A stretch of DNA of 5,785 bases from Sphingomonas sp. GTDB lineage: Bacteria > Pseudomonadota > Alphaproteobacteria > Sphingomonadales > Sphingomonadaceae. The notes below the pieces were generated by a model. The model had not been told where the DNA came from. It searched no databases and saw only the letters and a program-made list of their open reading frames with translations. Positions 1 to 5,761 of this stretch are shown here, one piece after another; within the stretch, counting starts at the first letter, position 1; every line of letters starts with the position of its first letter. The position numbers were made by a program, and so were the translations under genes. Location of the stretch: positions 1 through 5,785 of the forward strand of contig JAICSX010000080.1 in the NCBI GenBank assembly GCA_025936675.1, in the 5' to 3' direction.

Positions 1-128
1 ACTTCTTTGCCTTCGACATGTCCTTCCTCGGCGCCACCGCAACCCGCATCATCAACGAGGTCAAGGGCGTCAATCGCGTCGTCTACGACGTGACATCGAA
101 GCCGCCAGGTACGATCGAGTGGGAGTAG
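1..128 (+). CDS. guaA: GMP synthase (glutamine-hydrolysing), C-terminal end, partial
   Basis: This is the 3' end of a gene that begins left of the window; the reading frame starts at base 3 and stops at TAG 126-128. The 41 visible residues include [20 protein letters not shown] and end in PGTIEWE. That is the highly conserved C-terminal dimerisation segment of GuaA, which converts XMP to GMP using glutamine and ATP in the cytoplasm (last step of de novo GMP synthesis). The conserved R-I-I-N-E-V and the final T-I-E-W-E are both intact, so the gene appears functional at this end. It converges on the signalling operon, with only 20 bp between the two stop codons. The family is certain; the N-terminal amidotransferase and ATP-pyrophosphatase domains are outside the window. 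Confidence 0.93.
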   Translation, partial: FFAFDMSFLGATATRIINEVKGVNRVVYDVTSKPPGTIEWE

Positions 129-148
129 GGCGAGCGCAATAGCAAAAG

Positions 149-1567
149 TCAGGAAACGACAGAGGCGGCAGTGCGATCAACACCGCCAAGCGGGACTTCG
201 ATCCGGAAGCAGGAGCCCACACCAACGGTCGATTCGACTCGCAACGGATGCCCGAGCAACTGGGCCTCTCGCGACACGATGGCGAGTCCCAAGCCCAATC
301 CCTCTGAAACATTGGCATCGAGGCGAACATATTCGTGGAAGATCTCTTGCAGCTTCTCCGGCGGAATACCGACGCCGGTGTCGACGACCTCGATCAGCAG
401 CGTGTGTTCGGCCTGCCTGCAAGAAATCGTAACGGCTCCTCGTTCGGTGTATTTGATGGCGTTGCCCACGAGATTATCGAGAATGCTCCTCAGCATGTCA
501 GGGTCCGACTCGACGTGAGCGTCGCAAGGCTGCAGGACGAGGTCCAATCCCTTCTCACGCGCCCGCGGGCTGGCCATCGCGGCGAGATCCGACAAGAAGG
601 GACGGATTGGAAAGACCTTTCGCTCAGGATTGAGGGTGCCGCTCTCCAGTTGTGACATATATGCAAGTTGGTCAACCGCACGGATCAGCCGGTCTGTGGC
701 GCGTTCGGCCGCCGGCAACCATGTATTGAGCGTGCCTTCATCCGTCGCCGCCCTCCTCAGGCGTTGGTGGGCCCCCACCAGGATCTGGAGCGGCTGGCGT
801 GCGTCGTGAGAAACGGTGGCAAGAAACCGGTTTTTCGCCGCCACAGCGGCATTCGCCCGGTCTGCGGAACGACGGGCTTCGACTTCCGCATGTTTCAGCG
901 CCGTGATATCGACGACGAACTCCACGCCCTCGTGCTCGTTGAGGCGCGTTGCGGTAAAGAGCGCCCACCACCGACTACCGTCCCTGCGCAAAAACTCCCT
1001 CTCGTAGGGCGTCGTGCGGCCGGTGGCATCGAACTCGTCGGCCGCGCGCGGAGAGTGAGGCATCCCCTCCGCTGGGGCAAGTTCATCCCACCGCAGCCGG
1101 CCGGCGACGGCGTCCTCGCGACTGAATCCGGCCATTCGCAAAAAGGCGTCATTGGCATCGGTGATGGCGCCGCCGAGCTTGAAGAAGAGTACGCCCACGG
1201 TTTCTATGTCCAACGCGCGCTTCAGGCGCGCTTCGCTGTCCCGCAGCGCCTGCTCGACTGCGAGACGCTCGGTGATGTCCGTGTTCGTCCCGAACCAGGT
1301 TTCGATCGTCCCCTCTTCGCGCTGCACCGGCACCGCTCGCGCAAGGAACGAGCGGTAAGTTCCGTCCCGAGCGCGAAGGCGTACCGTCTCCTCCCAGGGA
1401 AGGCCGCTGTCCAGACTCCGCCGAAGCCCCGCGACCACGCGGCCGAGGTAACCGGGGTCGTGTACCTTCTGCCAGCCCGAACCGCGCATTTCCTCCAGAC
1501 TGGTGCCCGTATAATCGAGCCATCGCTTGTTGAACCAGGTACGCTCGCCAGCCGCGTTCATGATCAT
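149..1567 (-). CDS. PAS-PAS histidine kinase (C-terminal part of a frame-broken REC-PAS-PAS-HK)
   Basis: 472 residues from ATG 1567 to TGA 149. It opens in the middle of a PAS domain (NAAGERTWFNKRWLDYTG, residues 4-21) whose PAC end is near residues 90-100 (TNTDITERL). A second PAS follows at about 110-225 (PAC end VVDITALKHAE). The kinase core has H-box SHDARQPLQ with phospho-acceptor His254, N-box DNLVGNAIKYT with Asn365/Asn369, G1 box VDTGVGIP (Asp396) and G2 box GLGLGL near 423-428. All ATP-binding motifs are present, so autophosphorylation is plausible. There are no membrane segments, so it is a cytosolic sensor with unknown ligand. Its start overlaps the upstream receiver ORF by ATGA, but no Shine-Dalgarno sequence precedes ATG 1567, and the missing first part of the PAS domain is encoded at the end of the upstream frame. 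I infer that the two ORFs were one gene of about 640 codons. Whether the break is biological or an indel error cannot be told here. Confidence 0.85.
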   Translation of the reverse strand: MIMNAAGERTWFNKRWLDYTGTSLEEMRGSGWQKVHDPGYLGRVVAGLRRSLDSGLPWEETVRLRARDGTYRSFLARAVPVQREEGTIETWFGTNTDITERLAVEQALRDSEARLKRALDIETVGVLFFKLGGAITDANDAFLRMAGFSREDAVAGRLRWDELAPAEGMPHSPRAADEFDATGRTTPYEREFLRRDGSRWWALFTATRLNEHEGVEFVVDITALKHAEVEARRSADRANAAVAAKNRFLATVSHDARQPLQILVGAHQRLRRAATDEGTLNTWLPAAERATDRLIRAVDQLAYMSQLESGTLNPERKVFPIRPFLSDLAAMASPRAREKGLDLVLQPCDAHVESDPDMLRSILDNLVGNAIKYTERGAVTISCRQAEHTLLIEVVDTGVGIPPEKLQEIFHEYVRLDANVSEGLGLGLAIVSREAQLLGHPLRVESTVGVGSCFRIEVPLGGVDRTAASVVS

Positions 1568-2079
1568 GCGAGCTGGGGAATTGTGTCCGCAAGGGCATGG
1601 AACATCGCCTCCTGGGATTGCAATTCGGCCTCAGCGCGGCGTCGTTTTGCAGTCGACTCTGCCAGTGCCAATGCATGCCGCACTCCGGCGGCGAGCCGCT
1701 CGGCTGTAAGAGACGACTTCGGGATGTAGTCGGCGACGCCCGCTTTCATCAATTCGACCGCGATGTCTTCGTCGCCTCGGCCAGTGAACATCACGATGGG
1801 CAGGTCCGGTGCGGCCGCCTGAATTCGCGGGACAAGTGACAAGGCGGTGGCGTCCGGGAGGACATGGTCGAGCAGGACGCAATCATACGACGTCGTGCCT
1901 ACCAAATGCATCGCATCCGCCCCCGAGCCGGCTTCCTCCAAGATTGCCGAAGAATATGTTCCACTCAAATGACGGCGCACCGCAAGTCGATCTGTTTCGT
2001 CGTCATCAACGATGAGGATACGCAGATCGGATCGCTTCGTTGGTTCCCCCTTTTGCAGAACGAGATTATCGGTACGCAC
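1564..2079 (-). CDS. Receiver domain plus start of PAS (N-terminal part of the frame-broken hybrid kinase)
   Basis: 171 residues from GTG 2079 to TGA 1564. Residues 19-135 form a full response-regulator receiver domain. It has the acidic pocket at Asp25-Asp27 (ILIVDDDE), phospho-acceptor Asp71 (VLLDHVLPD), Thr99 (MFTG) and Lys121 (YIPK). After a helical linker (about 136-157) the protein enters a PAS domain (AMFHALADTIPQLA) and stops at once. PAS proteins of this type continue with Trp after PQLA, and adding one G (TGA to TGG A) gives PQLAWIMNAAGERTWF, joining seamlessly to the next ORF. GTG is chosen because no other start lies upstream of the receiver fold and AGGG sits 7 nt ahead of it. 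The REC could receive phosphate from the partner kinase encoded two genes upstream or from its own kinase core. If translated as it stands, it is a lone REC with a useless PAS stub. Confidence 0.82.
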   Translation of the reverse strand: MRTDNLVLQKGEPTKRSDLRILIVDDDETDRLAVRRHLSGTYSSAILEEAGSGADAMHLVGTTSYDCVLLDHVLPDATALSLVPRIQAAAPDLPIVMFTGRGDEDIAVELMKAGVADYIPKSSLTAERLAAGVRHALALAESTAKRRRAEAELQSQEAMFHALADTIPQLA

Positions 2080-2086
2080 ACTGTAA

Positions 2087-2090
2087 CCCT
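2087..2090 (-). promoter_or_regulatory. Ribosome binding site for the GTG start at 2079
   Basis: AGGG on the minus strand, 7 nt ahead of GTG 2079. It overlaps the TAG stop (2089-2091) of the preceding response regulator. This placement supports the GTG start and suggests that translation of the receiver-kinase is coupled to termination of the gene before it. Confidence 0.5.
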
Positions 2091-2505
2091 AGATCGTTTC
2101 CACCAGTGACCAGTACTTGTCGAGAGCGATCATCAGCTCACAGAAATTGCTGAACGTCACCGGCTTCACCAGATAACCCGCAACGTTCAGGTTGTAGGCG
2201 TCGATCTTGTCCCGATCATCGTTCGATGTCGTCAAAACCACGACTACTGTGGCTCGCAGCGCTGGATCCTGTCGAACCTCGCGCAGGAATTCGATCCCGT
2301 TCATCCTGGGCATGTTGAGATCGAGGAGAACCATCCTGCGGGAGGAAGGGACCGTCCCATCGCGCAGCCGTTCCAGGCCCTCGACACCGTCGCTTGCTAC
2401 GAAAAGCGGGTTGGCGATATGGCTTTGACTGAACGCCCGACGAACATTCATGACGTCGACTTCATCGTCCTCGACAAGCAGGATGTTCAACGGCTCGGCT
2501 TTCAT
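2089..2505 (-). CDS. Single-domain response regulator, CheY/Rcp1-like
   Basis: 138 residues from ATG 2505 to TAG 2089, the usual length for a lone receiver domain. The acidic pocket is VEDDE (Asp13, Asp14), the phospho-acceptor is Asp62 in LLDLNMPRMNG, the switch Thr is at 92-93 (VVLTTSN), and Lys114 lies in YLVKP. The LTTS and LDLNMPRMNG signatures resemble the Rcp1 type of receiver encoded beside phytochrome-like and PAS kinases. There is no output domain, so it probably acts by docking to a partner or as a phosphate shuttle or sink. An in-frame upstream start at 2538 would add 11 residues, but ATG 2505 forms an ATGA overlap with the kinase stop and has AAGGAAG 7 nt upstream, so the shorter form is preferred. 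The likely phosphodonor is the kinase encoded directly upstream. Confidence 0.9.
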   Translation of the reverse strand: MKAEPLNILLVEDDEVDVMNVRRAFSQSHIANPLFVASDGVEGLERLRDGTVPSSRRMVLLDLNMPRMNGIEFLREVRQDPALRATVVVVLTTSNDDRDKIDAYNLNVAGYLVKPVTFSNFCELMIALDKYWSLVETI

Positions 2506-3794
2506 GCTTCGGCTTCCTTCCCTACCTGCTTTGGCCATGTGAACCGGAATCTCGCCCCTTTATCCTTCTCCGACTGCAGCGACACGCTCCCGCCGCGGCG
2601 TTCGACGATTTTCTTGACCAGTGCCAGCCCGACTCCCGTCCCCTCAACCTTGTCGCGCGATGCGAGCGTCTGGAAAATGCCCCAGACCCGGTCGTGATAT
2701 TCCGGCGCGATGCCCGGGCCGTCGTCGACGACGGCGAACTCGATCACCTCGCCCAGGTCGCGTGCGGTGACCCGGACTGTTACTTCGGGTCTGTCGACAT
2801 GGCCGTGCTTGATCGCATTGCCGATCAGGTTCATCAGCACCTGCTCGAGCACCAGCCGCTCGGTCTTGATCACGGGCATTCCCGGTGCGATCTCAACCTG
2901 CGCGCTGACAGGGGGCGAGAGCAGATCGACCACGGAGCGGACGAGCTTGCCAGTGTCGATCCTCTCGATCTTGCCCGCCGTCCGGCCCGCGCGCGAATAG
3001 GCAAGGATACCCTCGATGAGAGCCTCCATCCGGCGCACGCGTCCCTGCAATAGACGCATGTGCTCCACGGATTCGGCGGTCAGCGCCCCACTGCAGTCCG
3101 CCTCGATCCATTGCGCCAGGTTCGAAACTCCACGCAGCGGAGCTCTCAAATCGTGCGACGCGGCATAGGCGAACTGGTCGAGTTCATGATAGGCCTCCCT
3201 CGCCGCGGCAGCGGCATGTTCCGCAGCTTTCCGGGCCTCTTCGGCGCTCGCAAGCGCCGCTTCAAGTTGTGCGGACTGTTCGCGCAACCGGGTGTTCAAC
3301 TCCGCTAGTTCGTCGCTGCGCGCGACTGCCATAGCACGGGCTGATTCTTCCGCCGCAAGACGCCGCGCCTGATCTTCCGCGTTGCGCCTTTCAGTCATGT
3401 CGCGCGTCACCTTCGCGAACCCGATGAGAGCATCCTCATCGCCCCGCAAAGCCGTGATTACCGCGCTCGCCCAGAATTGCGAGCCATCCTTGCGGCGGCG
3501 CCAGCCTTCACTCTCGATCTGGCCACATTCGCGGGCACGCTCGAGCTCCGCCGCCGGAAAGCCGGATTGGACCATCTCGTCCGGAAAAAAGATCGTAAAT
3601 GGTTGGCCAAGGACCTCGCGTTCAGAGTAGCCTTTGATCCGAGCAGCCCCCTCGTTCCATGTGAGAACGCGGCCCTCAGGATCCATCATGAAGATTGCAT
3701 ACTCTTGAACGCTGCGAACCAGCAGCTCGAAGCTGACTTCGCGCTGGAAGTGGGGCGACGCGCCGCCACGATCCATGGCAAATTCACTGCACAT
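2502..3794 (-). CDS. Soluble PAS-domain sensor histidine kinase
   Basis: 430 residues if started at ATG 3794; stop TGA at 2502. A PAS domain spans about residues 22-137 (YAIFMMDPEGRVLTWNEGA, PAC end FAKVTRDMTERR). A long Ala/Glu-rich helical region at about 138-205 is a probable coiled-coil signalling helix and dimer interface. The HisKA H-box is YAASHDLRAPLRG with phospho-acceptor His214. The ATPase domain has N-box NLIGNAIKHG, G1 box VDDGPGIAP, F-box WGIFQTL and G2 box EGTGVGLALVKK. This core resembles kinases of the phytochrome-like (Cph1) group. The PAS lacks the LOV cysteine motif, so flavin photosensing is not supported and the ligand is unknown. No transmembrane segment is seen. The start is uncertain: TTG 3824 adds 10 residues, ATG 3776 removes 6, and none has a strong ribosome binding site. 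It is the first gene of the operon and overlaps the response regulator by 4 bp, so that receiver is its probable partner. Confidence 0.9.
   Translation of the reverse strand: MCSEFAMDRGGASPHFQREVSFELLVRSVQEYAIFMMDPEGRVLTWNEGAARIKGYSEREVLGQPFTIFFPDEMVQSGFPAAELERARECGQIESEGWRRRKDGSQFWASAVITALRGDEDALIGFAKVTRDMTERRNAEDQARRLAAEESARAMAVARSDELAELNTRLREQSAQLEAALASAEEARKAAEHAAAAAREAYHELDQFAYAASHDLRAPLRGVSNLAQWIEADCSGALTAESVEHMRLLQGRVRRMEALIEGILAYSRAGRTAGKIERIDTGKLVRSVVDLLSPPVSAQVEIAPGMPVIKTERLVLEQVLMNLIGNAIKHGHVDRPEVTVRVTARDLGEVIEFAVVDDGPGIAPEYHDRVWGIFQTLASRDKVEGTGVGLALVKKIVERRGGSVSLQSEKDKGARFRFTWPKQVGKEAEA
2513..2519 (-). promoter_or_regulatory. Ribosome binding site deciding the response-regulator start
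   Basis: AAGGAAG on the minus strand lies inside the last codons of the kinase gene, 7 nt before ATG 2505. It decides between the start at 2505 and the in-frame start 11 codons upstream, and with the ATGA overlap it indicates translational coupling. Confidence 0.6.
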
Positions 3795-3863
3795 GTGTTC
3801 GCCCCATGGTTGCGGTGCAACCAACGTAACCTGGGATCATCCAGACTTGAGCGCCCATCCCAC

Positions 3864-3872
3864 ATCGTATCA
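3864..3872 (-). promoter_or_regulatory. Possible extended -10 promoter element of the kinase operon
   Basis: The minus strand reads TGATACGAT, which fits an extended -10 (TGn plus TACGAT, four of six matches to TATAAT), about 70 nt upstream of ATG 3794. No convincing -35 hexamer stands at the right spacing. This is only a candidate, chosen because the operon needs a promoter in this gap. Confidence 0.2.
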
Positions 3873-3964
3873 TGCCTGTCGCGCCGTCATCCCGGTCGAA
3901 GAGAGCCTAGTAGTCAGCCGCGCCAAGTACAATCAACCCCGATCGTCCACGCGGCAACCGCATC

Positions 3965-4189
3965 CTATCTGCTGCTTCCGGTGGGCGCAATCCACACCTT
4001 CACGCTGCCTGCGAGCTGGAGCGGCGGCACATGCATGTTCAGATGTTCGTCCCGCTGTTCCAGGTGAGGCGTCAGCACAGGATAGATCCATCTCATGAAT
4101 GCGGGGACTCGGCGCGACAGATTGCTCCGGTTGCTACGACCACGGAAACGGCGAGCGACCGGCGACGAAAATCGGGTATGGTTGCTCAT
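3965..4189 (-). CDS. Doubtful small ORF, hypothetical
   Basis: 74 codons from ATG 4189 to TAG 3965, on the same strand as the lysR remnant and starting about 20 bp after its stop. The N-terminal half is rich in Arg and Ser; the C-terminal half (HLNMHVPPLQLAGSVKVWIA) has a less random composition and mostly G/C third positions. I recognise no family, signal peptide or membrane segment. No Shine-Dalgarno sequence precedes ATG 4189 or the in-frame GTG 4195. It could be a true small protein, the tail of a decayed gene, or chance in GC-rich DNA; chance is slightly the most likely. Confidence 0.2.
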   Translation of the reverse strand: MSNHTRFSSPVARRFRGRSNRSNLSRRVPAFMRWIYPVLTPHLEQRDEHLNMHVPPLQLAGSVKVWIAPTGSSR

Positions 4190-4210
4190 GATCACGCACG
4201 TCGCCGCATT

Positions 4211-4908
4211 TTACTGGCTGTCCCAGAAGGGTGTACGTCCGAAATGTCGGGCGAGGTGGTCGACGAAGGCACGCACCTCCATCGACATCAGCCTGTTGTC
4301 AGGGTAGACGGCATATATCGTGCTCGCGGGCGGCTTCCAGGCCGCAAGAACGCGGCGCAACGCACCTGTCCGCAGCGAGTCGGACACTGCCCAGCTCGGC
4401 AGCAGTGCGATCCCGACGCGGTCGAGCGCAGCCACGCGCAACACTTCCGCATTGTTGCTGCGGAAGGTTCCGGCCACGGCCACGCGCACCTCGCCGCGTC
4501 CGGCGACGAGGCGCCACTCGTCGCCCCAAGGCAGCAGGGTGGTACAGAGGCAGTTATGGCGGGCAAGCTCATCAGGTTCGCGCGGCGTTCCGCGATCCTT
4601 GAGATAAGCCGGCGCAGACAGATGACCAGTCGAGATGGCGCGAGCCTGCGCGCGACCAGCGGCGAATCCTCGAGCACACCGATACGAATGGCCAAATCGA
4701 GCCCCTCGTCGACGAGGTTGACATGGGTCGAGCTTAGAGAAAGTTCGACGCCGAGTTCGGGTAGCGCCGTAAATGCCGGGACCGCCGGCGCCACATGCAT
4801 CCACCCGAAGCTGTCCGGGGCAGAGATGCGAAGCCTCCCGCGCGGCTCGCGCTGCAACGCGCTCGCCGCCTGCTCCGCTGCCTCGGCCTCGGAGAGAATG
4901 CGCGGTGG
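4211..4908 (-). pseudogene. LysR-family transcriptional regulator, lacking its HTH and frameshifted
   Basis: About 230 codons of a LysR effector-binding region. The first recognisable part, from about 4902 leftward, reads RILSEAEAAEQAASALQ, then GRLRISAPDSFG, HVAPAVPAF, LVDEGLDLAIRIG and VARRLAPSRLVIC. At about 4617 the protein moves to another frame and continues as APAYLKDRGTPREPDELARH, then GDEWRL, VGIALLPSWAV and IYAVYPDNR, ending at TAA 4211. One extra base at 4617 would restore a continuous IC-(A/S)-APAYL, the usual LysR sequence at this place. The helix-turn-helix of about 60-75 residues expected before RILSEAE is absent in all three minus frames, because upstream DNA belongs to an oppositely oriented cupin remnant. 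Without a DNA-binding domain the product cannot act as a LysR regulator, so this is a relic. Its original target was probably the neighbouring cupin gene, as LysR genes are often divergent from their targets. Confidence 0.85.
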
Positions 4909-5119
4909 CTTCTTCTTCGGGGCGCGACATCGCCGGCATGCCTTTCGCAATGTCGGTGACCAGCCCCCGCGCGTCCTGATCTTCAGCGCGCCCAGTCGCG
5001 GGCTCGATCGGATGTTTTCCGAACTGGAGTCCGCTACCGTCGCGGGCATGCCGGAAATCGGGAAACTGGCGGCGATCACCGCCAAATATGGCGTCACGAT
5101 AGAGCCGCCTGCCGCTTGA
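4907..5119 (+). pseudogene. Cupin-domain protein, C-terminal remnant
   Basis: About 70 codons, stop TGA 5117-5119. HAFRNVGDQPPRVLIF (from 4937) matches the second cupin motif, with the metal-site His and the Asn spaced as in H-x3-N. It is followed by SAPSRGLDRMFSEL and the tail EIGKLAAITAKYGVTIEPPA, typical of small single-domain cupins. The first cupin motif and the beginning of the beta barrel are missing; left of about 4907 the DNA is lysR in the opposite orientation. The stretch just before HAFRN reads FFFGARHRR where a Pro-rich turn such as PRxxPH would be expected, so a small compensated indel near 4920-4936 is possible. There is no start codon or ribosome binding site of its own, so it is almost surely not expressed. 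The enzyme's substrate cannot be guessed from this piece. Confidence 0.7.
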
Positions 5120-5242
5120 GGGAAAGCACCGGCTCCGACAACGCGGTGAACTCATGTCGGCCGCTGGCGTGCGCAACAATCAGCGGAGTTCAGCGATGAA
5201 GAACGGTTAGTCACGCACGAGGCCCCTTGCCACGGCACATGA

Positions 5243-5752
5243 TCATGAACTGAAGAGAGCAAGAAGACCCTCCAGCAATTGGGTTGGTGACGGCGGACAG
5301 CCGATGATACGAAGATCGACGGGAAGCACCGCGGCCGCCCCGCCCTCGCAGGCATAGCTGTCCCCATAAAGACCGCCGCAGGCCGCGCAGTCACCGATGG
5401 CAACGACCCATTTCGGTGCCGGCATGGCGTCGTAGGTCCGAAGAAGCGCCTCGCGCATGTTTTTCGTTACCGGACCGGTCACCAGCAGCACATCGGCATG
5501 GCGCGGCGAGGCGACGAAGCGCAGACCGAAGCGTTCGAGATCGTAATAGGGATTGCTCAGGGCGTTGAGTTCGAGTTCACAGGCGTTGCACGAGCCTGCA
5601 TCGACGAGTCGCAGTGACAAGCTGCGGCCGAGCTGGCGGCGAACCTTGATGTCGAGTTCGGCGGCCATGCGGGCGATGTCCGGATCGGCCGGGCTCGCCA
5701 ATCTCTCGGTGAAAGCGCGGCGTGTGAGGCTTTCAAACAATGTCTTGCGCAT
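5243..5752 (-). CDS. hyfI: NuoB/HyfI-type iron-sulfur subunit of a hydrogenase-4-like complex
   Basis: 169 residues from ATG 5752 to TGA 5243, full length for the 20-kDa complex I / group 4 hydrogenase small-subunit family. This subunit holds the iron-sulfur cluster that passes electrons to or from the large subunit on the cytoplasmic side of a membrane complex. Ligand cysteines are visible: Cys55 and Cys58 in GSCNACELE, Cys122 in AIGDCAACGG and Cys152 in IGCPPSP. The C-x-x-C arrangement (CNAC) and the NALSNPYYDLERFG and VTGPVTKNMREAL segments point to the HyfI/HycG branch, since true NuoB has adjacent cysteines. Cys125 and Cys135 are additional. It starts 9 bp after the stop of the preceding gene and seems to be the last gene of that operon here. 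The symbol is by similarity; the complex could be a Hyf-like oxidoreductase without hydrogenase activity. Confidence 0.87.
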   Translation of the reverse strand: MRKTLFESLTRRAFTERLASPADPDIARMAAELDIKVRRQLGRSLSLRLVDAGSCNACELELNALSNPYYDLERFGLRFVASPRHADVLLVTGPVTKNMREALLRTYDAMPAPKWVVAIGDCAACGGLYGDSYACEGGAAAVLPVDLRIIGCPPSPTQLLEGLLALFSS

Positions 5753-5761
5753 TGGCCGCTC

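Larger units (their letters stand above)
3795..4210. other. Gap between the kinase operon and the lysR remnant
   Basis: About 415 bp between the kinase start and the stop of the lysR remnant. I see no RNA gene, no hairpin followed by a T-run, and no tandem or inverted repeat of note. The right half holds a doubtful small minus-strand ORF (listed separately); the left half must carry the operon promoter. Confidence 0.5.

Noticed and set aside
129..148. Bidirectional terminator between guaA and the kinase operon
   Set aside because: The 20-bp gap contains no inverted repeat with a T-run; any terminator would have to lie inside the coding regions and I could not see one.
1550..1580. Programmed ribosomal frameshift joining receiver and kinase
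   Set aside because: No X-XXY-YYZ slippery site, no Shine-Dalgarno-like stimulator and no clear downstream hairpin are visible. A one-base indel is simpler.
668..1729. A 353-codon open plus-strand frame
   Set aside because: It is antisense to both PAS domains and the histidine kinase linker and has no recognisable motif; it is an open frame caused by GC-rich codons.
3370..3730. LOV or other photosensory domain in the first kinase
   Set aside because: The PAS lacks the conserved flavin-binding cysteine motif (GxNCRFLQ), and no bilin-binding GAF domain is present.
4288..5097. A 269-codon minus-strand ORF starting at GTG 5097 as an intact LysR
   Set aside because: The part right of about 4908 is antisense to the cupin tail and holds no helix-turn-helix, and the part left of about 4617 has left the LysR frame.
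4031..5119. A 362-codon open plus-strand frame that could be taken as one gene
   Set aside because: Only its last 70 or so codons (cupin tail) resemble a protein family. The rest is antisense to the well-matching LysR effector domain and is Arg/Ser-rich shadow sequence.
5120..5242. Terminator or small gene between the cupin remnant and hyfI
   Set aside because: No stable stem with a T-run is seen on either strand; an 18-codon ATG frame at about 5154 has no ribosome binding site or recognisable product.
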